Positions 43,843 to 51,996 of a stretch of DNA of 64,000 bases are shown here, in pieces (position 1 is the stretch's first letter; each line of letters starts with the position of its first letter). This DNA is from Bacillota bacterium (GTDB lineage: Bacteria > Bacillota > Clostridia > Acetivibrionales > DSM-1351), in assembly GCA_023444055.1 (NCBI GenBank), contig JAEZRV010000008.1, positions 1 through 64,000 on the forward strand, given 5' to 3'. The notes under the pieces were generated by a model. The model was not told the origin of the DNA. It worked only from the letters and a program-made list of their open reading frames with translations, and ran no database searches. Position numbers and translations under genes: made by a program.

Positions 43843-44907
43843 ATGAACACATTTAAAGGTAAACTACATGAAACTGCAGTAAAATTCCCTAATACACATA
43901 TTTGGATGGATTCATGCGGAGAAGTTGAACTGGATTATGCATTAGAAAGAGGATGCGTTGGAGCAACAAGCAATCCTGCAATAGTTGGAGCTGTTATAAA
44001 ACAGGAGCTCACAAAGTGGCAAGCTCGTATAAAGGATATGGCAGCACAAAGAAAAGACATTACAGAGGATGATATTGCATACGGTATCATCTATGAAATG
44101 GGTGTGGAAAGATCCGAAAAGCTACTTCCTATTTTTGATGAGTTTAAAGGTAAAAAAGGAAGATTATCAATACAAACCAATCCTAAATATTATAGAGATG
44201 CAGGGAAAATGATAGAACAAGCAAATATTCTTAATAGCTTAGGAAGAAATATGCAAGTAAAGATGCCTGCTTCTGAGGCTGGTATTAAGGCAATGGAAGA
44301 AGCAACCTACAAAGGTATAAGTATCAACGCTACTGTTTCTTTCACTGTAGCTCAAGCAGTTGCTGTTGCTGAAGCCGTTGAGAGAGGCTTAAAAAGAAGA
44401 GCAGCAGAAGGACTTCCAACAGAGGAAATGTCTCCAGTATGTACAATTATGATTGGAAGAACAGATGATTGGCTCAAGAAATATACTAATGATAATGATA
44501 TACTTGTTGATCCTGAGTGCCTTGAATGGGCAGGACTGGCAGTTATGAAAGAGGCTTATAGGATTTATAAGGAAAGAGGCTATAGGACAAGATTGCTCTC
44601 TGCTGCTTGCAGAAACCACCATCATTGGTCACAATTAATTGGCGGAGAATTATCAATGACGATTCCTTACAATTGGCATTTAAAAATTAATGCGTGCGAT
44701 GTTGAGGTGAAAAGCAGAATTGATGAACCTATAAAGCCGGAATATATGAACGAATTAAATAAGCTAAGTGAGTTTAAAAAATCCTTTGATGAGAATGGTA
44801 TGACACCTGCAGAATTTGAAAAGTACGGCGGATTTAGAGCTACTGTAGCAGGATTTATTTCAGGCTATGATGATTTGGTGAAGTTAGTGAGAGGTTATAT
44901 GATATAG
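43843..44907 (+). CDS. Second transaldolase-family protein (long type)
   Basis: 354 residues. Barrel motifs are recognisable: IWMDSCGEVELDYAL, GATSNPAIV, the Schiff-base lysine in QVKMPAS, and ISINATVSFTVAQAV. It is larger than TalC-type enzymes and differs from canonical TalB, so it is a separate subfamily. Its partner gene upstream encodes a FucI-like isomerase. It may regenerate central sugar phosphates from the xylulose-5-phosphate made by the split transketolase, or cleave the product of the isomerase. SD ggaggt. Specific reaction not assignable. Confidence 0.75.
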   Translation: MNTFKGKLHETAVKFPNTHIWMDSCGEVELDYALERGCVGATSNPAIVGAVIKQELTKWQARIKDMAAQRKDITEDDIAYGIIYEMGVERSEKLLPIFDEFKGKKGRLSIQTNPKYYRDAGKMIEQANILNSLGRNMQVKMPASEAGIKAMEEATYKGISINATVSFTVAQAVAVAEAVERGLKRRAAEGLPTEEMSPVCTIMIGRTDDWLKKYTNDNDILVDPECLEWAGLAVMKEAYRIYKERGYRTRLLSAACRNHHHWSQLIGGELSMTIPYNWHLKINACDVEVKSRIDEPIKPEYMNELNKLSEFKKSFDENGMTPAEFEKYGGFRATVAGFISGYDDLVKLVRGYMI

Positions 44908-45019
44908 GTCATAGATTATTTAATAAGTAATGAAGCATAAGTGCAATAATAAAATGCCCGAACTCTACTAAGTAGAGATTCTCCACAGATATTATCCATT
45001 GTTTTTTGTGACTGAAGTG

Positions 45020-45037
45020 GGCGTGGAGGTTAGAATG
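45020..45037 (+). promoter_or_regulatory. Single RBS block before the EamA transporter
   Basis: ggcgtggaggttag (45020-45033) places the start at ATG 45035. A short ctccac (44981-44986) upstream next to a small hairpin (ctctac-taa-gtagag) could be a remnant of the anti-SD, but this is weak. Confidence 0.6.
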
Positions 45038-45958
45038 AAAATAAAACAGACTGCACCATTAATTGTTTTAGCTATAATTTGGGGAGCCTATTATGTAGCA
45101 AGCCAGAGGGCAGTATCGCAAATGTCTGTGTTTACTGTCGGCATAGCAGTTAGATTTTTAACAATGGTATTACTAACTATAATTATGGCTAAAAGGAATG
45201 AATTTAAATTACTATTTAAAACAAAAGGAATTCTTCCTAGACTTATTTTGATTGGAATTCTAGGCTTTTTACTAGACCTCACTGCATTTATCGGTCTCAG
45301 CTTTTCCCATGCCGGAAGTGGGACAGCTTTACTGAAATGCGATATTATATTTGTAAATTTAATTTCTGTAATTATTTATAAAGAAAAATTCACAAAACTT
45401 GATTGGGGTTATACAGTAATGATGCTCTTTGGGGTATTAATGGTAATGGGCATTGATATAACTGAGTTGCGTTTTGGAAATAAGGGAGATATATTCTTTA
45501 TACTAAGTGCACTGTTTGTTTCTATTAATGCATTTGTGATAAAGAGTGTTCAGTTGGACAAAAAAAATCCTGCAGCAGATAATGTAGTTGCGTATTATAA
45601 TAATTTTATAACAATGATTTTATTTACTATTTCGGCTATTTTTATGGGTGCTCTTGGACAGCTAAAGCTATTGACAGAAAATATGCCTTTATTGATAGCT
45701 ACATTGTTTGCAGGTTTAGGACAAACCCTGATTTATATTGTATACTATTACAATTTAAGACGCTTTCCTGTTTGGATAGTAAAAGTATTTTTACTATTAA
45801 TGCCTATTGTAGCTGCTGTAATTGCATTTATTCTATTTAATGATGTTATGGTTACAAGCCAGTATATTGGAATTGCAATAGTATTATCAGGCGCTTTCGG
45901 AATACTGATAGAGCAAAAAAAGAAAGCTGAAATGAGAGTTTTAGAAAGCAGTAATTGA
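45035..45958 (+). CDS. EamA/DMT-superfamily transporter, candidate sulfonate exporter
   Basis: 307 residues with ten hydrophobic helices in two five-helix halves, the EamA duplication (LIVLAIIWGAYYVASQRAV at the start). Drug/metabolite transporters export small organic molecules. As the last gene of the sulfoglycolysis run, it is a good candidate for expelling the organosulfonate end product (isethionate, sulfoacetate or DHPS), which the cell cannot desulfonate with genes seen here. That role is inference from position. A bidirectional terminator follows. Confidence 0.8.
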   Translation: MKIKQTAPLIVLAIIWGAYYVASQRAVSQMSVFTVGIAVRFLTMVLLTIIMAKRNEFKLLFKTKGILPRLILIGILGFLLDLTAFIGLSFSHAGSGTALLKCDIIFVNLISVIIYKEKFTKLDWGYTVMMLFGVLMVMGIDITELRFGNKGDIFFILSALFVSINAFVIKSVQLDKKNPAADNVVAYYNNFITMILFTISAIFMGALGQLKLLTENMPLLIATLFAGLGQTLIYIVYYYNLRRFPVWIVKVFLLLMPIVAAVIAFILFNDVMVTSQYIGIAIVLSGAFGILIEQKKKAEMRVLESSN

Positions 45959-45982
45959 ATATTTATGGTAAAAAAATAAGAG

Positions 45983-46015
45983 AAACCCACTGACTTATTG
46001 CCGGTGGGTTTTACT
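45983..46015. terminator. Bidirectional terminator between EamA and ROK genes
   Basis: The perfect arms aaacccac and gtgggttt enclose a 13-nt loop. T-rich sequence follows on both strands. Confidence 0.8.
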
Positions 46016-46035
46016 GTTTTGCGGAAGCTAAACGG

Positions 46036-47268
46036 TTAATTCTTATCTGTATTAGATAAACCGCCGATTTGAAAGAAGTAATTAACAATTGTTGAAGCCG
46101 GACCAAGAGTTTCCAATTGTAAATTTAAGCGACTAAAAGTAACTTTTTTATAACCTGAATATCGTGATAATTGCATGTGAAGGTTTGCTCTAAACTTGTC
46201 TATTTCGAAAAATTCACCATATAATATAACTGATTCGGGATCAAATAAGCACATTGAATTTTTTATAGCAATAGCAAGATAGTATATAGACCTGTTAATT
46301 ATACTTTCTATTGCTTTATCGCCTTCTTCATAAGCCTTAGAGATGAGGCGAATATTGACATTATTTATATTTCCGTCAGCAAGTCTGTATAGAACTGGTG
46401 ATAGATTTTTTGACATTAATTCAATTGCGTTGCTCTGAATTGCATCAAAACCAGCTATTGTCTCTAAACATCCCTGATTTCCGCACATACAAACTATACC
46501 ATTTGGGTCGGATATTGTATGACCAAGCTGAATTGCATTAAAGTCATATACACTTAATGTGTCCTGATATGTTACTCTTGCAGCCCCAACGCCGGGACCA
46601 TATTTTATAAAAAGCATATTATCAGCATGAACTAATTGGGAGAAGAAGCTCTCACCGTGAGCAAGTGAGCAGATATTATTGGTTAAAATAATAGGTACAT
46701 TAAGCTTCTTTTGTAAATAATCAACAACATTAACGTTGTCTTCCCATATTTCATATGAATTTATGCTGATTCCCTTTCTGGAGTTAACAATACCTTTAAC
46801 GCTAACACCAACACCTAATAATGTTCTTGTTCTTAAAACATCATAGTTTATAAGATCAATATTAAGGATCGTACAAATCTTATCCAAAATAGCAGATGAT
46901 TGTTTATGACAGTCTGCTGTATATATAGTATTCTCAAATAAAATGTTATTTTTTAGATCGATACAAACAATTTGAAACTTATTTCTGCTTATATAAACGC
47001 CCACTGCAGCGAATTTCTGGCTGTTTATTTCCAGTATTATCTCTTTGCGGCCCTTACGATTATTGTTTTGTTCTACGTAAGATTCAATAAGGATACCTTC
47101 GTTTATTAAGTCGGTTGTTATCAGTGTTATTGCGGCTGGTGTTAAATTGAGCTTATTGGCAATTTCTTTTCGAGAAATACCCCCAGTACGATAAATTAAA
47201 TTGAGAATAGAGCTTCTGTTTTTTATTTTTACACCAAGCATATTGATTCCATTAGTTTTATTATCCAT
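46036..47268 (-). CDS. ROK-family transcriptional repressor (NagC/XylR type)
   Basis: 410 residues. A winged HTH (~18-70, GGISRKEIANKLNLTPAAITLITTDL) precedes a ROK sugar-binding domain. The ROK zinc signature is present as CMCGNQGCLETIAG, preceded by GHTI. Such repressors release DNA on binding a sugar. It is encoded with the DUF4867 isomerase on the minus strand, between the two plus-strand SQ operons, and is the likely local regulator of all three transcripts, with SQ or an early sulfosugar intermediate as inducer (inference). Confidence 0.9.
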   Translation of the reverse strand: MDNKTNGINMLGVKIKNRSSILNLIYRTGGISRKEIANKLNLTPAAITLITTDLINEGILIESYVEQNNNRKGRKEIILEINSQKFAAVGVYISRNKFQIVCIDLKNNILFENTIYTADCHKQSSAILDKICTILNIDLINYDVLRTRTLLGVGVSVKGIVNSRKGISINSYEIWEDNVNVVDYLQKKLNVPIILTNNICSLAHGESFFSQLVHADNMLFIKYGPGVGAARVTYQDTLSVYDFNAIQLGHTISDPNGIVCMCGNQGCLETIAGFDAIQSNAIELMSKNLSPVLYRLADGNINNVNIRLISKAYEEGDKAIESIINRSIYYLAIAIKNSMCLFDPESVILYGEFFEIDKFRANLHMQLSRYSGYKKVTFSRLNLQLETLGPASTIVNYFFQIGGLSNTDKN

Positions 47269-47298
47269 AGAGTCACATCTTTTCTTCTATAAGTCTGT

Positions 47299-47961
47299 TT
47301 AGTATTCTATTTCTATATTATATCCTATTATTCCTGCAAAAGCTCCTTTTGAGGCAGGAATACTTTCTTCATGGGCAATTAGCCACTTGTTTTGCATCCA
47401 TAGTAGCTTATCTTCATCGTTCTTTGGCATTGGTAGCTTACATAGTGGTTCGTTCGTTCCTTTTGTTAATACAATTATACTTTTAAAACCGCTGTTAGAG
47501 ACTGTGCAAGGTGCAAAATGAAGAGTTGTGCTGTACAATTCAATAGCTGTATTAGCAGGAACGTAAAATACCTTGGCTAATGAGCTTGGATATTGATTTT
47601 GATTTATATCTCTTATGTCACCTAATATCAATACTAGATCGGTAACAGCTACATCAATTTCAGAGCATTTATGATATTCAAGTGCATTTAGCTTATTACT
47701 ATTTCCGTTACAAAATCCAATTTGAATTGGTGAGCCTCCGTAGAAGTTATTAGATAGCTCTCTTGAAAGAGTGGTATCCATAAGCTCGTTATCACAAGCA
47801 ACGTAAGTATTACCGGCTGCAGGTATACTTCGGTTTTGCATAATTTTGATACATTCTGAAAAGTCATAGCCTAGAATTACTTTGCCAAAATTATTAAATG
47901 AATTATCAAATATGCTGTTTATTTCCATTACTGGGTTTAATTTTCTTAAGTGATTTAACAT
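47299..47961 (-). CDS. sqvD: DUF4867 protein, SqvD-type sulfoquinovose isomerase
   Basis: 220 residues. The family pattern is visible: a KLNPVMEI start, LEYHKCSEI, FYVPANTAIELYSTTLHFAPC, IIVLTKGTNEPL and LWMQNKWLIAHEES. His97, Glu101, Glu141 and His148 form a cupin-like metal site. DUF4867 proteins are, as I recall the sulfoglycolysis literature, the SqvD isomerases that convert sulfoquinovose to 6-deoxy-6-sulfofructose in sulfo-transaldolase and sulfo-transketolase pathways. The gene is the first of a two-gene minus-strand operon with the ROK repressor and lies divergent to the SQ import operon. SD aaggag. Confidence 0.78.
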   Translation of the reverse strand: MLNHLRKLNPVMEINSIFDNSFNNFGKVILGYDFSECIKIMQNRSIPAAGNTYVACDNELMDTTLSRELSNNFYGGSPIQIGFCNGNSNKLNALEYHKCSEIDVAVTDLVLILGDIRDINQNQYPSSLAKVFYVPANTAIELYSTTLHFAPCTVSNSGFKSIIVLTKGTNEPLCKLPMPKNDEDKLLWMQNKWLIAHEESIPASKGAFAGIIGYNIEIEY

Positions 47962-48691
47962 AATTATCTCCTTTTTAATAAAAATAAATTAATACTAAAA
48001 TATTTACTTGTTTAATATACAAATTCAATTATTTCGACACTTATAGAAGTGGGGGACATTTTCTTGCCTCGTTATAGCGATAAATTAATATGAAAGCTAT
48101 TAGATGTTTAGTCTTTAAAATATATTAATGGGTTACAGCACTTTTTTTCAGAATAGACAATTAATTATAGGGGTTAATAAAATGCTTTGGAACCATTAAA
48201 TTAATATCATAATGCCTTATACATAGAATATCACATGTAAAATAAACTTTCAATATAGGCCGCGATTTTATTTAGAAGAATAAAAGTTAATAAAAGTGAC
48301 TTTGTGAAAATACCGGTTTATGTAAAAAAAGTACAGTTTAACTACAAATATGTTAAATAAATAATTAAACAATTTAAAAAAATAATCTATGTATAATAAA
48401 TGTAATAAATGCTCAATATAAATATATATAAAATTATTGTTATTATATATTTACTTTGTGACAATTATAATATATAATTAATTTCACAGAGCGGAAATTT
48501 AGTAATATTGTATAGAATAAAGTCATATTATGTCATTTGATATTGCGTAGTTCTATACAGGAAGTAAGTAAAATTTTTAAAGGATTAAATTAAAAGTTTT
48601 AATTTAATTCAGCTTATCTAAGAATGTTTGTAAAATCAGTACAAGCAAAAATCATCAGCAACCACTAATTAAAGAAAAGAGGGAATAATTT
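47962..48691. other. Divergent control region of the SQ locus
   Basis: 730 bp of AT-rich DNA between sqvD (minus) and the importer (plus). It must hold both promoters and probably the ROK operators. I see one good plus promoter (48450-48478) but no palindrome that I would assign with confidence. Confidence 0.5.
48450..48478 (+). promoter_or_regulatory. Putative promoter of the importer-GH31 operon
   Basis: TTTACT (48450-48455) and a perfect TATAAT (48473-48478) are 17 bp apart. This leaves a ~210-nt untranslated leader. Confidence 0.5.
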
Positions 48692-49993
48692 ATGGGAAAA
48701 TTTGCAAAACGTATAATAGCAATGTTAATGGCCGTTACTGTAAGCACAATAGCATTTGCAGGATGTGGAACAAAGGAACAATCTCAATCAACTAATTCAG
48801 CTGTAGGGACTTCAACGAGTACTGAGGCAATCAAAATTACATTTCCAACAATTTGGGTGGGAACTGATGGTAAAGCTCAAGTATTCGGGGAAATGGTAAA
48901 ATCTTTTAATCAAGAAAATGAGGGAAAGATTCAAGTTGTATTGGAAGAATATACTGATTATGATGCATATGAAGATAAGATGAGAACAACAATATCAACT
49001 GGTAATGCACCAGATATCTTTACTTTCAAGTCATATGCTGATTTACAACTATATTCACAATCAGGGAAATTAATGGATTTAACTTCTTACTTACAGGATG
49101 GAACATGGTCTGCTAATTTTGCAGAGGGAGTAATAGCGGCATCACAATATGAAGGAAAGAATTTTAGCGTACCATATGAGAATGCAGTTATTGCAATGAT
49201 GTATAATAAAAAGCTTTTAAAAGATGCAGGTATTGATAAGGTACCTACAACTTATGATGAGTTATGGACTGCATGTGAAAAATTAAAAGCAAAAGGTATA
49301 TATCCAACTACTCAAATGACTAACAAGAATGCCTGGACTTCTATGCTATGGTATTCATATGCTTTAGCTTCAGTAGGGGGAAAGGATGTTTACAGCAAAG
49401 GATTGGAGGATCCTGCATTCTTAGAAGCAGCAAAGATTATGCAAAAAATGTTTTCTTATACATCTCCTGATGCCGTAGGAGCTGATGCTACTGTTGTAAA
49501 TGGTCACTTCTTTAATGAAAGAGCTGCTGTTTATACAAATGGTTCATGGATATTATCAAGAATAAAAACTGAAGGTGTTGCAGGACTTTACGATAATTTG
49601 GAAATTGGTGCTGGTTTAGGCTATAACGGCGGCGAAGCTGGTGCATATATAAACACAGTTCAAGCTTATATTGCATGTGGCAAACAGACTGATCCTGCAA
49701 AAGAAGAGGCAATTGTTAAATTCCTAAAATATATAACAGATCCTGATAGAGTAACAGAATTGTCAAATTCATCTGGTTCTTTATTTGCAATAAAAACTAA
49801 GATAACTGATAAAACAGAAAAGCTTCAGGCTACTATGGTTGAGCAGAGCGCTAAGGCACCATATATGATTGGCACATTTGAATCAACTATGCCAACTAAG
49901 GTTGTAGCTGCTTTCCCAGCGGCATTGGAATCTCTAGTACTTGGAGAATATACACCTGAACAGTTTGTTAATGCATTAAAAGATGCTCAGTAG
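48692..49993 (+). CDS. ABC sugar-binding lipoprotein, candidate sulfoquinovose(-glycerol) receptor
   Basis: 433 residues. A lipoprotein signal peptide ends at the lipobox AFAGC with Cys25, followed by a Ser/Thr linker and a family 1 extracellular solute-binding domain (IWVGTDGKAQVFGEM at the start, NKKLLKDAGIDKVPTTYDEL in the middle). It captures an oligosaccharide or glycoside outside the membrane and delivers it to the two permeases encoded next. Immediate linkage to a sulfoquinovosidase suggests SQ or SQ-glycerol as cargo. SD agaggga. A perfect hairpin follows the stop. Confidence 0.9.
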   Translation: MGKFAKRIIAMLMAVTVSTIAFAGCGTKEQSQSTNSAVGTSTSTEAIKITFPTIWVGTDGKAQVFGEMVKSFNQENEGKIQVVLEEYTDYDAYEDKMRTTISTGNAPDIFTFKSYADLQLYSQSGKLMDLTSYLQDGTWSANFAEGVIAASQYEGKNFSVPYENAVIAMMYNKKLLKDAGIDKVPTTYDELWTACEKLKAKGIYPTTQMTNKNAWTSMLWYSYALASVGGKDVYSKGLEDPAFLEAAKIMQKMFSYTSPDAVGADATVVNGHFFNERAAVYTNGSWILSRIKTEGVAGLYDNLEIGAGLGYNGGEAGAYINTVQAYIACGKQTDPAKEEAIVKFLKYITDPDRVTELSNSSGSLFAIKTKITDKTEKLQATMVEQSAKAPYMIGTFESTMPTKVVAAFPAALESLVLGEYTPEQFVNALKDAQ

Positions 49994-50010
49994 GACAAGT
50001 TAGAATTATT

Positions 50011-50046
50011 ATTGATAGGCAGGTCAGAAATGAGCTGCCTATCAAT
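50011..50046 (+). promoter_or_regulatory. Intercistronic hairpin between binding protein and permease genes
   Basis: The perfect 12-bp arms attgataggcag (50011-50022) and ctgcctatcaat (50035-50046) lie between the two genes. There is no T-run, so it more likely stabilises the upstream mRNA 3' end than terminates. This is a common way to make more binding protein than permease. Confidence 0.65.
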
Positions 50047-50098
50047 AAAACAACAGAGCATCGGAACTATCATGAACTTTCAAATGGAGGTTTTAGCA

Positions 50099-50971
50099 AT
50101 GGATGTTAAAAAAGAAGACATAATAAAGATATGTATTTTTATATTTCCCGGTCTAGCTCTGTTTATACTATTTTTTATTATACCCGTAGGATACGTAGGC
50201 GTTACTAGCTTCTTTGACTGGAATGGTATAACAGAACCTATTTTTAAAGGATTATATAATTACAAAGATATTTTTGGAGATAAGGTTTTTTGGCTCAGCG
50301 TTAGAAATAATGTAATATGGGCTCTTGTGGCAGGCTTGATACAAGTTCCACTTGCGTTATTAATGGCTTTAATTTTATCAAAAAAGCCATTTGGTTGGAA
50401 AATTTTTAGAACAGTGTATTTTTTTCCTCAGGTCATATCAGGTATAGCATTAGCAATGCTATGGTCAGCAATGTACAATAGTCAGTTTGGCTTGATAAAT
50501 GGTATGCTAAGAGCAGTAGGACTTGGAGAACATGCAAAAAACTGGCTTGGAACAATTGATACAGCTTTTCCTGCTATGTTAATTTATTGGGTATTTTATA
50601 TAGGATATTATATGGTAATAATGCTTGCTGATATTACGAACATAGATGAAGCTTATTATGAAGCAGCTCAGATTGATGGAGCTAGTGGAATAATGCAGCA
50701 CATTCATATTACTATTCCCTTAATAAGAGGTTCTTTTCAGACATGTGTTACTTTAGCAATGATATTTGGTTTAAGAACATTTGAGCAGGTTTACTTATTA
50801 ACAAATGGTGGTCCTGCAAATAGAACGTCAGTACTTGTTCTTTATTTATACAATCAAATGAAAACCAACGATTATGGTGGGGCTAATGCATCTAGTGTAA
50901 TGCTTATATTAACTGGTGCATGCGTTATACTATTAATTCGAGGTGTTTTTGCAAAAATTAATAAGGAGTAA
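50099..50971 (+). CDS. ABC sugar permease, MalF/UgpA type
   Basis: 290 residues from ATG 50099, set by SD atggagg; the frame is open upstream but overlaps the hairpin. About six membrane helices are present. The cytoplasmic EAA loop that contacts the ATPase reads YYEAAQIDGASGIMQHIHI. It forms the transmembrane pore with the next permease. No ATPase gene is in the cluster, so a shared MsmK/UgpC-type ATPase encoded elsewhere is expected, as is common in Firmicutes. Confidence 0.9.
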   Translation: MDVKKEDIIKICIFIFPGLALFILFFIIPVGYVGVTSFFDWNGITEPIFKGLYNYKDIFGDKVFWLSVRNNVIWALVAGLIQVPLALLMALILSKKPFGWKIFRTVYFFPQVISGIALAMLWSAMYNSQFGLINGMLRAVGLGEHAKNWLGTIDTAFPAMLIYWVFYIGYYMVIMLADITNIDEAYYEAAQIDGASGIMQHIHITIPLIRGSFQTCVTLAMIFGLRTFEQVYLLTNGGPANRTSVLVLYLYNQMKTNDYGGANASSVMLILTGACVILLIRGVFAKINKE

Positions 50972-50986
50972 AGGAGAATGTGAAAT

Positions 50987-51844
50987 ATGTCTAATATAAG
51001 TACTACAAAAGAACTGCGTATAATGGATATTATTCTTTCTATTTTAAAATGGACATTAATTATATTCTTTGCAGTATATACACTATTCCCGTTAATATGG
51101 CTGTTTATTACATCATTAAAGACTAATGCGGAATATTTCAATAATCCATTCTCCTTACCAGCAGTACCTCAGTTTCAAAATTATGTAAATGCATTTACAA
51201 AAGCAAACTTGGGGAGAATGATCACAAATTCTGTTATAGTAGCTATACTTGCAACAGCAATAAATATAATGGTTGCATCAATGTTGTCTTATTGTATATC
51301 GCGATTTAAATTTAAAGGGCGAGAAACTATTTTTACCTTCTTCTCAGTTGGTGTTCTGGTCCCTCTTAATGCTTTAATGGTTCCTTACTTTACTATATTC
51401 AGTAAAATAGGACTCTTAGATTCACTTGCATCATTAGTAATTTTATATGCTGCTATTGGCTTACCCATATCAACATTTATTATTAAGGGCTTTATGGCAG
51501 GCTTTCCGACTGAAATTGAAGAAGCGGCATATATCGACGGATGCGGATTTTACGGTAGATTTTTCAGAATGGTATTGCCTTTAACAAAAACAGGTTTAGT
51601 AACTGCAGGTACTTTTGAATTTATTACATGCTGGAATGAATTTGTATATGCAAATCTATTAACTTCATCGCCAATGACAAAGACAATTCAAATAGGTATA
51701 AGATATTTTACGAACCAGTTCACAACAGATTATGTTTCTATGTATGCAGCAATTATAATCAGTATCGCGCCAAGTATAATTGGTTATATGCTGTTCCAAA
51801 AGCAAGTTATTTCAGGATTAACAAGTGGTGCCGTTAAGGGGTAA
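50987..51844 (+). CDS. ABC sugar permease, MalG/UgpE type
   Basis: 285 residues with about six helices. The EAA loop is IEEAAYIDGCGFYGRFFRMV. It starts 15 bp after the first permease with SD aaaggag, a tight operon. It is the second transmembrane subunit of the importer. Together with the binding protein it should bring the intact glycoside into the cytoplasm, where the GH31 enzyme (no signal peptide) cleaves it. Confidence 0.9.
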   Translation: MSNISTTKELRIMDIILSILKWTLIIFFAVYTLFPLIWLFITSLKTNAEYFNNPFSLPAVPQFQNYVNAFTKANLGRMITNSVIVAILATAINIMVASMLSYCISRFKFKGRETIFTFFSVGVLVPLNALMVPYFTIFSKIGLLDSLASLVILYAAIGLPISTFIIKGFMAGFPTEIEEAAYIDGCGFYGRFFRMVLPLTKTGLVTAGTFEFITCWNEFVYANLLTSSPMTKTIQIGIRYFTNQFTTDYVSMYAAIIISIAPSIIGYMLFQKQVISGLTSGAVKG

Positions 51845-51996
51845 TTCATAAGAATTATAGTTGAAAACCAAAGAGTGTTCTCAAAACCCTTAAGGTGTAC
51901 TATACATTAGTTTTAATAGTGCAATAACAATGTGGAGGTCTTTAATAGAGTTTCATCGCTTTATACCTCTATCAAATTGAAGGGGATGATTTTAAT

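Noticed and set aside
44955..45000. Anti-SD upstream of the EamA RBS block
   Set aside because: Only ctccac matches; without gta and cg ends the pairing would be too weak to claim a switch.
51931..51996. Possible third RBS/anti-RBS leader before the sulfoquinovosidase (tgtggaggtc ... tacctc)
   Set aside because: Only five bases can pair, spacing differs and the block ggcgtggaggttag is absent; the gene has its own SD at 51980.
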